Assembly: GCA_026391235.1 (NCBI GenBank) | Contig: JAPLDV010000529.1 | Location: 1 to 10,303 of the forward strand | Direction: 5' to 3' | Source: Bacteroidia bacterium | Lineage (GTDB): Bacteria; Bacteroidota; Bacteroidia; Bacteroidales; UBA12481 | DNA: 10,303 nt | Shown here: positions 1 through 5,642 of the stretch, piece after piece | How the letters are laid out: each line of letters starts with the position of its first letter | Numbering within the stretch: position 1 is the first letter of the stretch | Notes under the pieces: model-generated | Database searches by the model: none | Seen by the model: the letters and a program-made list of their open reading frames with translations, nothing else | Told to the model about the DNA's origin: nothing | Program-made: the position numbers and the translations under genes

Positions 1-121
1 GTGATGGATTGTTCAGTACCGACCATTCCAGACCATCTGGAAGATTTTCCTTTTTGCACCCTTGCGTTAAACCAACAGCAAGAAGAAAGAAAGGCAATAG
101 CAGAAGATAATTGGTTTTCAT
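1..121 (-). CDS. Putative lipoprotein, N-terminal fragment
   Basis: The first 40 codons of a gene that runs off the left edge are visible. The ATG is at 121-119. The peptide starts MKTNYLLLLPFFLLAVGL and continues TQGCKKENLPDG. That is a positively charged start, a leucine/phenylalanine-rich core and a plausible lipobox (LTQGC), with Cys22 as the lipidated residue. The acidic and polar residues just after the Cys are common in exported Bacteroidota lipoproteins. A perfect TATCTTTG box lies 23 bases upstream of the ATG, which supports this start. The fragment ends in ...LEWSVLNNPS, which reminds me of the first strand of propeller-type lipoproteins, but 18 mature residues are too few to assign a family. 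The gene is divergent from the esterase gene. The reading as a lipoprotein is fairly firm; the function is unknown. Confidence 0.65.
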   Translation of the reverse strand, partial: MKTNYLLLLPFFLLAVGLTQGCKKENLPDGLEWSVLNNPS

Positions 122-144
122 AATCTTGATATTTATCAGAATAC

Positions 145-152
145 CAAAGATA
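145..152 (-). promoter_or_regulatory. Bacteroidota -7 promoter box for the left-edge lipoprotein
   Basis: Read on the minus strand this is TATCTTTG, an exact match to the Bacteroidota -7 consensus TAnnTTTG. It lies 23 bases before the ATG. A TTTC, a possible weak -33 element (consensus TTTG), lies 21 bases further upstream at 177-174. This is the best promoter match in the window and acts as a reference for the weaker boxes. Confidence 0.7.
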
Positions 153-179
153 AGGATTCTTATCGGGAAGGGTGAAACG

Positions 180-292
180 TAAGGGTAAGGGTCTCCGCTT
201 TCGCGGGGATGACAGAAAAGGGTGCGGTGGTAAGGGTAAGGGTTCCCGCTTTCGCGGGGATGACAGAAAAGGGTGCGGTGGTAAGGGTAAGG
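180..292. repeat. 51-bp tandem duplication carrying a REP-like palindrome
   Basis: Two 51-bp units (180-230 and 231-281) follow each other directly, then a third copy begins and stops after 11 bases (282-292). The units differ only near the palindrome (GTCTCCGC against GTTCCCGC). Each unit has a TAAGGGTAAGGGT head, a palindrome CCCGC-TTTC-GCGGG (perfect in unit 2, degenerate in unit 1), then GGATGACAG and an AAAAGGGTGCGGTGG tail. The palindrome with its GATGACAG arm recurs at 5407-5455 and 5508-5533. The block fills most of the space between two divergent genes and has no open frame worth reporting. There is no T tract after the hairpins, so they are not standard terminators. Confidence 0.85.
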
Positions 293-346
293 TTTGATTG
301 AGGATTAAAAGGTGGGCCGAAATAGCAGGATTTGAAAATTCCGGTG

Positions 347-354
347 TATCTTGG
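347..354 (+). promoter_or_regulatory. -7 promoter box for the esterase gene
   Basis: TATCTTGG matches TAnnTTTG except at the seventh base and ends 20 bases before the ATG at 375. No convincing -33 TTTG is seen at the usual distance. The box overlaps the alternative TTG start at 351, which argues against that start. Confidence 0.5.
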
Positions 355-374
355 TAGGAATTAATCTAACAGTA

Positions 375-1292
375 ATGAAAATATCGGTTAAAATAAAAAC
401 AAGCGCCATCCTGATGGTATTGTTCATCACCGGATGGGCTAACTCCGGTGTAGTTGCCCAAACCTATCCGGAGGTCACGATTCCAAACACGGAACTCCGT
501 CCGCTTCAATCCAAAATTCTTGGGCAGGAATTAAATCTATATGTCAAGCTTCCAGCGAGTTATCGTGTTGATGAACAGCGGATTTATCCGGTCATGTACG
601 CGACAGATGCCAACCGGTCGTTCGCCATGCTATCCAATATATTCTCTATGGTGGAGGTCCCGGCGGTTGACTATACCGATGTGGTACTGATCGGAGTCGG
701 TTATAAGATCAGCAGCATGGCTGACTGGGCATCCTGGAGAACACGTGATATGACCCCGGTCAATTATCCGGAGGTAGACAAATATTGGTCCGATATGCTG
801 ACGAAAATGACTGGTCAACCTGTTGAAGTAAAATCAGGTGGTGCTGATAAATTCCTGGATTGCATTATCAATGAGGTCATTCAATTTGCCGAATCCAACT
901 ACCGGATATCCGGAACCGACCGGGCATTGGGAGGGTATTCCTACGGAGGGTTATTCTCACTGTATGCAATGTTCAAACATCCGGAGATATTTCAGAAGTA
1001 TTTCGCCGGCAGTCCTTCAATCGGCTACAGCAATGGGCTCGTGTTTGAAATGGAAAAGGAGTCTGCTAAAACCTGGACCGATCTGAACGCTCAGGTATTT
1101 CTTACCGCAGGCAGCCTTGAAGGGGAATCCATGACAGGGAAAGTGAAGAAAATGGCTGAACAGCTGCAATCCCGGAATTATCCGGGATTGAAAGTCAGCT
1201 ACCAGGTTTTTGACAATGAAGATCACCGCTCTTGCTATCCGGTGGCGCTGATGAGGGGAGTACGGGAGTTTTACTGGAAGCCGAAGCAGTGA
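375..1292 (+). CDS. Secreted esterase-D-type alpha/beta hydrolase
   Basis: This is a 305-residue protein with a signal peptide (about residues 1-29, ending GVVAQ) and an alpha/beta-hydrolase fold of the putative esterase family (esterase D / IroE-Fes type, Pfam PF00756). The nucleophile elbow GGYSYGG puts the catalytic Ser at 189. His284 in DNEDHRS is the likely catalytic His, and an acid such as Glu249 in AGSLEGE may complete the triad (less certain). Members of this family cleave acyl esters on siderophores, thioesters or carbohydrate acyl and feruloyl groups. A location beside a GH5-like lipoprotein and a fucosidase makes a carbohydrate ester a reasonable guess, but the substrate cannot be read from the sequence. 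The ATG at 375 is preferred over a TTG at 351 because it starts directly with a signal peptide and lies 20 bases after a promoter box. A plain periplasmic location is expected, since there is no lipobox. Confidence 0.85.
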   Translation: MKISVKIKTSAILMVLFITGWANSGVVAQTYPEVTIPNTELRPLQSKILGQELNLYVKLPASYRVDEQRIYPVMYATDANRSFAMLSNIFSMVEVPAVDYTDVVLIGVGYKISSMADWASWRTRDMTPVNYPEVDKYWSDMLTKMTGQPVEVKSGGADKFLDCIINEVIQFAESNYRISGTDRALGGYSYGGLFSLYAMFKHPEIFQKYFAGSPSIGYSNGLVFEMEKESAKTWTDLNAQVFLTAGSLEGESMTGKVKKMAEQLQSRNYPGLKVSYQVFDNEDHRSCYPVALMRGVREFYWKPKQ

Positions 1293-1387
1293 AAGGAGGA
1301 AGTAAAAATTCAGAGATTCGAAGACCAGTTTTGAATTTTGAAGTTAAAGATTCAAGTAGGAGCAGTCCTTTCCGAAAAGATCAATAA

Positions 1388-1403
1388 TTTTTTTTTATCT
1401 TGG
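1388..1403 (+). promoter_or_regulatory. -7 promoter box preceded by a T9 tract, GH5-like gene
   Basis: TATCTTGG (1396-1403) is identical to the box of the esterase gene and also ends exactly 20 bases before its ATG (1424). It is directly preceded by a run of nine T (1388-1396, the last T shared with the box). A TTTC at 1369-1372 could be a poor -33 element. The 131-bp gap from the esterase contains nothing else recognisable apart from A/T-rich TTTTGAA-type sequence. Confidence 0.5.
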
Positions 1404-1423
1404 TTTGAATAATTACGCTACCG

Positions 1424-2503
1424 ATGAGCACAGCAATCCGGTTCCTGAAAACCACTTTCATTTTCTTTTTACTTTCATCATGTACCAATCAGAATTACAG
1501 CACGTTGAATTTTCGATGGTCAGAGGTAAAGGCCAAATCCTGGTACGATTCCCTGCCCTGGATCAAGGGGTTCAATTTTGTTCCCAGCTATGCCGGTAAT
1601 ACAACGGAATGGTGGGAAATACCGCCGGATACCGCCGTCATTGGCCGTGAGCTAGGCTGGGCAAGTGACCTCCATTATAACAGCACCCGTGTGTTTCTGC
1701 AATATATTGTGTGGAAAAAAGATCCGGCTGCTTTTAAAAATAATTTCGCCATATTCCTGGAGCTCGCCTCATCCCGCCATATCTCAGTCATACCGGTACT
1801 GTTTGATGATTGCGCCTTTGGCCGGCCCGCGCAGGTGGATCCATACCTCGGCAAACAGCGCGATATTATACCCGGGATGATTCTTTCGAACTGGACGCCA
1901 TCACCGGGAACGAAATATGGAACAGATCCAGCCGAAACGGAATCCCTTCGTGCCTACGTTCACGACCTCTTGAAAACATTCGGCAATGATAAAAGGATCA
2001 TTCTGTGGGATCTGTTCAATGAACCTATGAATGAAGCCAGGGTTGGCACTCCGGATTTTATGGTACGGCTGTTTGTCTGGGCACGCGAGGCAAACCCGGG
2101 TCAGCCCCTGTCGACCGGCGTTTGGTTCATGCCTCTGGATCATCCCCTGAATATGGTATTGATTGCCTATTCAGATATTATTACCTATCACCTGTATGGC
2201 AATAAGGAGGAGATGACTGTAAGAATTGCCCAGCTGAAAAAACAGGGCCGGCCCGTAATGTGCACTGAATGGATGGCCCGGCCGGCAGGAAGCAGTTATG
2301 AAAAAGAGCTGCCCCTTTTCAAGTCGGAGAAAGTAGCAGCTTATCAGTGGGGGCTTGTCAACGGGCGCACCCAGTGCCAGTTTCCCTGGTGGAATCAGCC
2401 AGGGGGAGGTGTGGATTCAACCTACGGATGGTTCCATGATATCCTGCATGCCGACGGAACCCCTTATCGGCCCGAGGAGATCGATGTAATCAGGAAGTAT
2501 TGA
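1424..2503 (+). CDS. GH5-like (clan GH-A) glycoside hydrolase lipoprotein
   Basis: This is a 359-residue protein with a short signal peptide and lipobox LSSC, so lipidation is predicted at Cys20, anchoring it in the periplasm or on the outer surface. The rest reads as a single (beta/alpha)8 barrel. WDLFNEP places the acid/base Glu at 200 after strand 4, and CTEWMA places the nucleophile Glu at 282 after strand 7. YHLYG (255-259) provides the usual aromatic/His pair near strand 6, and RELGWASDL with TRVFL (75-92) forms an early strand-helix unit. It resembles the Bacteroidota proteins often labelled '1,4-beta-xylanase' or 'cellulase family glycosylhydrolase', which are related to GH5 and endo-mannanases but poorly characterised. 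The polysaccharide target is unknown. Both catalytic Glu residues are present, so it should be active. No carbohydrate-binding module is fused. It converges on the MFS gene with a 33-bp gap. Confidence 0.85.
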   Translation: MSTAIRFLKTTFIFFLLSSCTNQNYSTLNFRWSEVKAKSWYDSLPWIKGFNFVPSYAGNTTEWWEIPPDTAVIGRELGWASDLHYNSTRVFLQYIVWKKDPAAFKNNFAIFLELASSRHISVIPVLFDDCAFGRPAQVDPYLGKQRDIIPGMILSNWTPSPGTKYGTDPAETESLRAYVHDLLKTFGNDKRIILWDLFNEPMNEARVGTPDFMVRLFVWAREANPGQPLSTGVWFMPLDHPLNMVLIAYSDIITYHLYGNKEEMTVRIAQLKKQGRPVMCTEWMARPAGSSYEKELPLFKSEKVAAYQWGLVNGRTQCQFPWWNQPGGGVDSTYGWFHDILHADGTPYRPEEIDVIRKY

Positions 2504-2536
2504 AGGAGAACTATTGAACCTGGAGGGTCGAAATTT

Positions 2537-3805
2537 CTACTTCCGGAAATGCGGCGACTCTCTTAGTATCGTTCCCAGTATCATGGTAATGAAAGTCAGT
2601 ACAACGAACATCGTCATGAATGCTCCGATGTAGTGATTCTGCCGGATGCTCATCCCGGCCACAAATATCATCCCGGTGATTTGCCCGATCAGGAGCAGCA
2701 ATCCTTGTGAAGTGGATTCGGGAGCCGGGTAGCTCACTTCAGCTGCATACTGAAAACCAACCGGACCGGCACTCATGACGAAGAACCCGAGTATGAAGGA
2801 TCCTGCCAGGGTTATACCATAAATCGTATCCGGATTGGTGGCCAAATGATCCGCCAGCGAGAGGCAAATGATACCCGGGACCATTCCGATCATGCAGATT
2901 ACCAGGAATATTTTTCTTTTTTTATATATATCTGATAACCAAGGTATTATAACAGCGCCGATTATTCCACCGATCAGCATAATACCTCCGATCAGGCCTT
3001 CGGAATCTTTCACTCCCATATGCTCCGCGATGGCATCGGTCATGCTGCTGACAGCATTGAATATCCCCAGTCCGAACAAAAAAATAATCAGGACGATGCG
3101 CATATCCCGAAGGCCCAGGATATGTTTCAACCCCTTCCGGAAGCTCATACGCACCAGCAGTTCATCCCCCGGAGGTTCCGGCGGTGTTTCACGGATCAAA
3201 ACCAGGGATAAAATTCCTGCTACTGCGGTGATTACTCCGTAGATCATCAGCATGTGCCCAAACCCGCTGCCATAATCAGGTTTATCGGGGTTTATGCCGA
3301 TCATCATCGGAGTGACCAGCATGGCTATGATAATTCCAAGATACTGTGCCAGTGCTGAGAGTCCCGCGGCCATACCCCGCTCACGCAGCGGAAACCAGCG
3401 AACTGTGATAGCGGTGACCGCATTCAAAATAAATGGCTGAGCGATAGCTAAACCTACCTGAGCGATCAAAACTCCGGTATAACTATCAGCCATGAAACCC
3501 TTTAACAGGCCAGCTACCACCGCGATGCCGGCACCGATACCTAGTCCGGTTCTTATGCCATAGGTATCAATAACATACGAAGCCGGAATGCTGATCACAA
3601 TATACACCAGCATATATAGCAGAGCCAGAAAATCGATATTGAACAGTCCGTCGGAATTAAACTGCCCTAGATAAAAAACCTGGGCCGGCCGGGCAACTGC
3701 AGCGTGCGCAAGCCACTGAATCTGAATTGTAATAGATAAATACATGTAAACTGCCAGGATCACCCACCTGTATCCGAATACCGGATTAACCTTTTTTTCT
3801 TCCAT
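2537..3805 (-). CDS. MFS transporter, FLVCR-like
   Basis: This is a 422-residue inner-membrane carrier with about 12 hydrophobic helices in two halves and a polar central loop near ETPPEPPGDELLVRMSFRKG. A motif-A-like loop between helices 2 and 3 (SYVIDTYGIRTG, residues 75-86) shows it is a major facilitator protein. The N-terminal YRWVILAVYMYL, the W-containing helix 1 and IAQPFILNA with RWFPLRERG in helices 4-5 resemble prokaryotic relatives of the FLVCR/DIRC2 group rather than the fucose permease FucP; this is recalled from family patterns. The substrate is unknown. It starts 15 bases after the stop of the GH29 gene in the same direction, with no promoter box between, so co-transcription is likely. 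The ATG at 3805 is chosen; an in-frame GTG at 3814 would add three residues. There is no Shine-Dalgarno sequence. Confidence 0.88.
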   Translation of the reverse strand: MEEKKVNPVFGYRWVILAVYMYLSITIQIQWLAHAAVARPAQVFYLGQFNSDGLFNIDFLALLYMLVYIVISIPASYVIDTYGIRTGLGIGAGIAVVAGLLKGFMADSYTGVLIAQVGLAIAQPFILNAVTAITVRWFPLRERGMAAGLSALAQYLGIIIAMLVTPMMIGINPDKPDYGSGFGHMLMIYGVITAVAGILSLVLIRETPPEPPGDELLVRMSFRKGLKHILGLRDMRIVLIIFLFGLGIFNAVSSMTDAIAEHMGVKDSEGLIGGIMLIGGIIGAVIIPWLSDIYKKRKIFLVICMIGMVPGIICLSLADHLATNPDTIYGITLAGSFILGFFVMSAGPVGFQYAAEVSYPAPESTSQGLLLLIGQITGMIFVAGMSIRQNHYIGAFMTMFVVLTFITMILGTILRESPHFRK

Positions 3806-3820
3806 ATTTTTCACTGTTTT

Positions 3821-5314
3821 TTACATTTCAATTTTGAAAACATAAGCCTCATTCACCCATTTCCCGTTCGGATCGTAGGGGGGCATTTCGAGAAGCAGAC
3901 CATTTTCCTTGATCTTGTATTTCAATTCCTGGCCGGTCTGCAAAAACGTGACCCCGGCCTTCGCCGGGGCAGGCTCAAGTGACAAGTGACGAGTGACATC
4001 GAAGTTATTGATGACCAGAGTTTTTCCAGGCCATTTGGGGACGATGGCATAAATAGTATTGCCTTTTTGGGTGAAGAAAATTTCCTTTACTGCCTGGCCG
4101 GGATCAGGCTGGATGGTTTCTTTCAGGATATTGTAGGGGACCATGAATTCACCGCGCTTGATCTCGGGCTTGTTGCCGGCCGACCATTGCACCGGATTCT
4201 TGCACATGCGGGTTCCATAAATTGCTTCGCCGTTAACTTTCAGCCAGTTACCGATCTGAACCAGCCGCTCCTGCATGATCACCGGGATCTGACCATCGGC
4301 AGCCGGACCGATATCCAGGCACAGATTACCGCCCCTGGAGACGATATCTGCCAACATCAGGATCAGCTCCTGGGAATTGCGGTAATCCTCCAGGTTTTCG
4401 GCCCGGTTATACCCGTATGAATAGCCCATGCCGCGGTTCTCTTCCCACGGATGCGCATCGTTGTCCATCCCCGAGCCATATTCGGTGGTATAGAACCCAC
4501 CGTGCTTGTGCCTTGAGTCATTCCCCCAACGGTCGTTTATCACCACCTCCTTATTTTTCCCCTCGTTGAACAGCCACGCCAGCAATTCCGGGGTGCGCCA
4601 CGCTTCGGAAGTCTGCTCCCATTCACCGTCGGCCCAAAGGATATCAGGTTCATAGCGGGTAACCAGATCCTTGAACTGCGGATAAAAATGATCAGCCACA
4701 AAGGCATGAAAATCATTCAGATACCATGGATGATACCACTCATACAGGGAATAATAAAGTCCCATTTTCAGACCTTTCTTCTTCACCGCCGTTGTAAGAT
4801 CGCCAACCAGATCTCGTTTTGGACCTACCTTAACGGGATTGAAATTCTCGCCCCAGGTTTGCTCTGCCTCCTTGCTGGGCCACAGGGTATATCCGGAGTG
4901 ATGCTTGGTGGTGAACACGATGTATTTCGCTCCTGCCCGCTGAAACAGATCGGCCCACTCGTCGGGGTTCCACAATTCCGCCTTGAACAAGGGGGCGAAA
5001 TCCTTGAACTGTACATCGGGCCCGTATTTATTTTGATGGAAATCGTACACTTTCCCATCGAAAGCTTTCTGTTTCAGCCAGTACATGTACCATTCAGAAT
5101 ATTGGCCCTTAGGGCTCCAGGCCGGCACCGAATACAATCCCCAGTACACGAAGATACCGAACTTGGCATCGGTGAACCACTGCGGTGTCGGGCGGCTGTC
5201 GATGGATTCCCAGTTGGGGAGGTAGCGGGTTTGGGCATTTACTGACATAGCAATTGCTGCAGAAAGCAAACCTGAGGCCGCAGTTTTAAGGAGCAAATTC
5301 AATTTTCGTGACAT
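3821..5314 (-). CDS. Secreted alpha-L-fucosidase (GH29)
   Basis: This 497-residue enzyme hydrolyses terminal alpha-L-fucose with retention (EC 3.2.1.51). Residues 1-27 form a signal peptide (ends SVNA before QTRYL). The catalytic barrel shows GH29 hallmarks: FGIFVYWGLYSVPAW (52-66), TTKHHSGYTLWPS (135-147) and ILWADGEW (225-232), with Asp229 as the expected nucleophile. Glu278 (TTEYG) or Glu291 (PWEENR) is a candidate acid/base; this residue varies within the family, so I do not fix it. Residues from about 405 form the usual C-terminal beta-sandwich (TIYAIVPKWPGK, VTFLQTGQELKYK). In that domain, residues 439-455 are encoded by DNA that matches intergenic repeats elsewhere in the window and look like an in-frame insertion. 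The catalytic barrel is untouched, so activity is expected. It is the first gene of an apparent operon with the MFS transporter. Confidence 0.95.
   Translation of the reverse strand: MSRKLNLLLKTAASGLLSAAIAMSVNAQTRYLPNWESIDSRPTPQWFTDAKFGIFVYWGLYSVPAWSPKGQYSEWYMYWLKQKAFDGKVYDFHQNKYGPDVQFKDFAPLFKAELWNPDEWADLFQRAGAKYIVFTTKHHSGYTLWPSKEAEQTWGENFNPVKVGPKRDLVGDLTTAVKKKGLKMGLYYSLYEWYHPWYLNDFHAFVADHFYPQFKDLVTRYEPDILWADGEWEQTSEAWRTPELLAWLFNEGKNKEVVINDRWGNDSRHKHGGFYTTEYGSGMDNDAHPWEENRGMGYSYGYNRAENLEDYRNSQELILMLADIVSRGGNLCLDIGPAADGQIPVIMQERLVQIGNWLKVNGEAIYGTRMCKNPVQWSAGNKPEIKRGEFMVPYNILKETIQPDPGQAVKEIFFTQKGNTIYAIVPKWPGKTLVINNFDVTRHLSLEPAPAKAGVTFLQTGQELKYKIKENGLLLEMPPYDPNGKWVNEAYVFKIEM
3949..3998 (-). repeat. 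REP-like palindrome plus GTCAC repeat inside the fucosidase gene
   Basis: Read on the coding strand, the stretch begins with GTCACTCGTCACTTGTCACTT and continues into a palindrome CCCCGGC-GAAG-GCCGGGG. The 14-mer CGTCACTTGTCACT also occurs in the intergenic tract at 9081-9094, and the plus-strand GGGCAGGCTC next to the palindrome also occurs at 5430-5439. Two repeat families that are otherwise intergenic here therefore lie side by side in an open reading frame, encoding roughly DVTRHLSLEPAPAKAGV without a stop. Confidence 0.75.
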
Positions 5315-5335
5315 TTCCGGATAGTTTAGGTTTCG

Positions 5336-5343
5336 GAAAGATA
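5336..5343 (-). promoter_or_regulatory. -7 promoter box for the GH29-MFS operon
   Basis: On the minus strand this reads TATCTTTC, seven of eight against TAnnTTTG, 21 bases before the fucosidase ATG at 5314. The sequence upstream is A/T rich (TTTATATTTATA). No clear -33 TTTG is seen. It is the only plausible promoter for both operon genes. Confidence 0.5.
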
Positions 5344-5361
5344 TAAATATAAATATTGTAG

Positions 5362-5379
5362 AGACGCATAATTGCGTCT
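5362..5379. repeat. Small inverted repeat AGACGCA / TGCGTCT
   Basis: A perfect 7-bp stem (5362-5368 with 5373-5379) closes on a TAAT loop, about 48 bases upstream of the fucosidase start and just upstream of its promoter box. From memory, palindromes of the form GAGACGCAATTATGCGTCTC recur between genes in Bacteroidota and cyanobacteria, so this is more likely a dispersed repeat than a gene-specific operator. Confidence 0.5.
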
Positions 5380-5406
5380 ATCGGAGAATTCAGTAATTGG
5401 GTGAGC

Positions 5407-5455
5407 GGTCCCCGCCCCCGCCTCCGCGAGGGCAGGCTCTTCGCGGGGATGACAG
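5407..5455. repeat. REP-like palindrome interrupted by a second palindromic element
   Basis: The outer halves GGTCCCCGC (5407-5415) and TTCGCGGGGATGACAG (5440-5455) would join to form the same palindrome as at 242-266. Between them lie 24 bases (5416-5439) that contain their own imperfect stem around CCTCCGCGAGGG and end in GGGCAGGCTC, a 10-mer also found beside the palindrome in the fucosidase gene. Confidence 0.65.
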
Positions 5456-5507
5456 GGCTCCGGGGTTATTACGGTGATGCTCCTGCTTAATTTCGCGGAA
5501 AGGGACG

Positions 5508-5533
5508 GGGTCCCGGCCTTCGCCGGGATGACA
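5508..5533. repeat. REP-like palindrome, perfect 7-bp stem
   Basis: The stem TCCCGGC-CTTC-GCCGGGA (5511-5528) is followed by TGACA. The flanks match the 191-215 and 242-266 copies, although the stem bases differ in a compensated way (CGCGGG against CGCCGGG). That pattern is expected of a structured REP-like family. No T tract follows, so a terminator role is unlikely, and it lies upstream of both flanking genes. Confidence 0.7.
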
Positions 5534-5615
5534 ACGCTATCGTAAAGGGAAAGGGGGGGAGAGGAAGTGTGCGGGTGTGAGCAGGAACAACATCAACTTT
5601 CTAATCGCAATTAAT

Positions 5616-5623
5616 TACTTTCG
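5616..5623 (+). promoter_or_regulatory. -7 promoter box for the VPS10-like gene
   Basis: TACTTTCG matches TAnnTTTG except at the seventh base and ends 19 bases before the ATG at 5643. The position agrees with the other boxes in the window and favours this ATG over the GTG at 5577, which lies upstream of the box. Confidence 0.5.
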
Positions 5624-5642
5624 GCCTGATAAATATACCGCC

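Larger units (their letters stand above)
5315..5642. other. 328-bp divergent regulatory region between fucosidase and VPS10-like genes
   Basis: This holds, from left to right, the fucosidase promoter box, a 7-bp-stem hairpin, two REP-like palindromes (the first with a second palindrome nested in it), a purine-rich stretch (about 5545-5585), and the promoter box of the VPS10-like gene. No RNA gene or additional reading frame is convincing here. Confidence 0.6.

Noticed and set aside
180..292. Possible CRISPR array
   Set aside because: The whole 51-bp unit repeats with no unique spacer between copies, there are only two full units, and no cas gene is near.
351..374. TTG start for the esterase at 351
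   Set aside because: It overlaps the likely promoter box and would add eight residues ahead of a good signal peptide that begins at the ATG at 375.
4688..5245. 185-codon open frame on the plus strand
   Set aside because: It is antisense to the conserved GH29 catalytic barrel, has no promoter box, and its translation is a low-information mix with no recognisable domain.
5508..5533. Rho-independent terminator
   Set aside because: The stem is strong, but no T tract follows on either strand, it lies upstream of both flanking genes, and similar palindromes recur as repeats.
5577..5642. GTG start for the VPS10-like protein at 5577
   Set aside because: It lies upstream of the promoter box at 5616-5623 and adds 22 residues with no signal-peptide character.
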